A stretch of 7,340 nt of DNA from JAVVRI01 sp036654795. GTDB lineage: Bacteria > Bacteroidota > Bacteroidia > Bacteroidales > Tannerellaceae. The position numbers and the translations under genes are program-made. Of the stretch, positions 6,415 to 7,340 are shown piece after piece (positions within the stretch are counted from its first letter, which is position 1; every line of letters starts with the position of its first letter). The notes beneath the pieces are model-generated. The model had not been told where the DNA came from and made no database searches. It worked only from the letters and a program-made list of their open reading frames with translations. The stretch lies in NCBI GenBank assembly GCA_036654795.1, contig JAVVRI010000142.1, positions 1-7,340 on the forward strand, read 5' to 3'.

Positions 6415-6675
6415 CTATAATTGGTTGACGACTTCAGGGGAAAGGCTGGTCATATCTACTATATCCATGATAGACATTCCCTTTGCTTTCATAGTCTTGG
6501 CTACTTTTTCAACGCCTTCTAAGATTCCTTCCAGCTTCCCTTTCTGAAGCCCTTTTTGAATCCCTTTTTGAATCCCTTTCTCCTCTCCATCTTCGTAGCT
6601 AGCTTCGAGGGCGCTGAAGAGGTCGCGTTCAACGGAAAGGCTGAGTTCGTATTCCATGCGTTCGTCGGGCGTCAT
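6415..6675 (-). CDS. Possible internally translated Rpn C-terminal product (RpnS-like)
   Basis: In-frame ATG codons at M221 (6675) and M227 (6657) of the Rpn protein could start an 86- or 80-residue C-terminal protein containing the whole tetrad-repeat helix. In E. coli such short forms are translated from inside rpn genes and block the toxic full-length nuclease. Here the upstream sequence of M221 (GTAGAGCGC) is only a weak ribosome-binding candidate, and this phylum often lacks Shine-Dalgarno sites, so the sequence cannot decide. This is a hypothesis from architecture, not a demonstrated gene. Confidence 0.3.
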   Translation of the reverse strand: MTPDERMEYELSLSVERDLFSALEASYEDGEEKGIQKGIQKGLQKGKLEGILEGVEKVAKTMKAKGMSIMDIVDMTSLSPEVVNQL

Positions 6676-7335
6676 GCGCTCTACTTCGACGATGCTTTTC
6701 AGCTTCTGAAACATCTGATTGTTGAGTTCTTGCGGTAAACGTTCCATGATTTCTATGTTATTTAATACGTACAACCATTTCTTATATAATGTGTCACATT
6801 CGGAGAGTGGCAAGGTAAACTTGGGCATCTCCAGATAAATTTCGTTCAGCGTCTCGCTAAAGGGTACCTTTAGCTCGCGATCCATGCGCACGATGTCCCA
6901 GCGATATTTCTCCGGATGCGTGCTGTCCATTATGTAGTTTAAGATGCAAACGACATATACCTTATTTACGTTGTAATTCCAACGCTTAGTGGTTATATTT
7001 CGTGCATCCTCTAGTTTCTTTTTTTCTACCAATGCCTGTTGCTGGATGGCGAACGAGGCATAGTATAAGACTCGATCTGAAAAATATTTTTGGCGGCTTT
7101 TCTGCATCTCTACGATGAAGAACTCCCCCTTCTGGTTTTCACAGAAGATGTCGAACACAGCTTTGCGCTGATCGTGCTTCATGCCGAGCATTTCGACATT
7201 ACGGAAGGTAATGTTGATTATCTCTTCATTCGGCAACAGAGCGTTCAGAAAGCTTATTATTAAATCCTTACTTATCTCCCTTCCAAAGATGAGCTTGAAG
7301 CCGTAGTCTGAGAAGGGGTTTACAAATTTGTCCAT
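6415..7335 (-). CDS. Rpn-family PD-(D/E)XK nuclease / putative transposase
   Basis: This 306-residue protein belongs to the Rpn (recombination-promoting nuclease) family, often annotated 'PD-(D/E)XK nuclease family transposase'. The N-terminus MDKFVNPFSDYGFKLIFGRE is typical, so ATG 7335 is the likely true start and the gene appears complete. The nuclease core is readable: D62 in FDIFCE, then E76 and Q78 in FIVEMQKS, matching the D...ExQ form of the active site, followed by a SDRVLYYAS helix. The middle part (about 85-215) is the usual family extension. Residues 254-277 are six tetrads of the form G-x-x-K/E (GIQK, GIQK, GLQK, GKLE, GILE, GVEK). Known E. coli Rpn proteins are DNA nucleases that can be toxic and act against phage, restrained by a short C-terminal product. 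The gene opposes the upstream operon and parts of it are visibly AT-richer (about 35% GC near 6961-7020), which suits an acquired gene. No transposon ends or target duplications were found. Confidence 0.88.
   Translation of the reverse strand: MDKFVNPFSDYGFKLIFGREISKDLIISFLNALLPNEEIINITFRNVEMLGMKHDQRKAVFDIFCENQKGEFFIVEMQKSRQKYFSDRVLYYASFAIQQQALVEKKKLEDARNITTKRWNYNVNKVYVVCILNYIMDSTHPEKYRWDIVRMDRELKVPFSETLNEIYLEMPKFTLPLSECDTLYKKWLYVLNNIEIMERLPQELNNQMFQKLKSIVEVERMTPDERMEYELSLSVERDLFSALEASYEDGEEKGIQKGIQKGLQKGKLEGILEGVEKVAKTMKAKGMSIMDIVDMTSLSPEVVNQL
6541..6576 (-). repeat. 12-bp tandem repeat, three units, in the Rpn gene
   Basis: On the coding strand the units are GGGATTCAAAAA, GGGATTCAAAAA and GGGCTTCAGAAA. 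The first two are identical and the third differs at two positions. Each unit encodes one tetrad G-[I/L]-Q-K (residues 254-265). Unit gain or loss keeps the frame, so helix length could vary between strains. Confidence 0.9.
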
Positions 7336-7340
7336 AACTA

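Noticed and set aside
6505..6576. Short repeats considered as a CRISPR array
   Set aside because: The units are contiguous with no spacers, are in frame, and encode a helical tetrad repeat.
6365..6738. Two 60-residue plus-strand open frames across the 3' end of the Rpn gene
   Set aside because: They are antisense to the conserved Rpn C-terminus and its tandem repeat, start with a weak codon or none, and match no known family.
6415..7335. Insertion sequence carrying the 'transposase'
   Set aside because: There is no DDE motif, no terminal inverted repeats and no target duplication; the motifs are those of the Rpn PD-(D/E)XK nuclease family. The right flank is only 5 nt, so an element end outside the window cannot be fully excluded.

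Overview
The window looks like chromosomal DNA from a Bacteroidota member, most likely order Bacteroidales (Porphyromonas/Tannerella/Parabacteroides-like). This rests on four things: a GldL-GldM-GldN gene run (type IX secretion system, T9SS), a BlaI plus M56-peptidase pair whose sensor carries TonB C-terminal domains, a Bacteroidota-type promoter (TTG, 19 nt, TAGATTTG), and mostly weak Shine-Dalgarno sequences. Naming the genus is inference.

Layout. Positions 1-3037 hold the 3' end of gldL, complete gldM and complete gldN, all on the + strand with gaps of 7 and 15 nt. They encode the inner-membrane motor (GldL/GldM) and a periplasmic ring component (GldN) of the T9SS; gldK and the 5' part of gldL should lie to the left. 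After only 24 nt follow two half-size ChrA-family transporter genes (3062-4148) separated by 1 nt, probably the two inverted halves of one transporter. They could be transcribed with the gld genes.

Positions 4149-4245 form a regulatory gap with a promoter that overlaps inverted repeats, a good candidate for a BlaI-family operator. It serves a two-gene unit: a BlaI/MecI-type repressor (4246-4608) and a membrane M56 zinc peptidase (4632-6299). The peptidase keeps its HExxH site. In place of a penicillin-binding sensor it ends in two tandem TonB C-terminal-like domains, about 60% identical to each other. By analogy with BlaR1/BlaI, an envelope signal would activate the peptidase, inactivate the repressor and derepress this operon and perhaps other genes.

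Positions 6300-6414 separate convergent genes and contain a 10-bp perfect (15-bp interrupted) inverted repeat, possibly a terminator. The minus-strand gene 6415-7335 encodes an Rpn-family PD-(D/E)XK nuclease ('putative transposase'). Its C-terminal helix contains four-residue repeats encoded by a 12-bp tandem DNA repeat. This matches the architecture in which Rpn genes encode an internal antitoxin from their 3' end, and it is one of the two most interesting items here. The other is the operator/BlaI/M56-double-TonB module. No tRNA, rRNA, CRISPR array or complete insertion sequence is visible.
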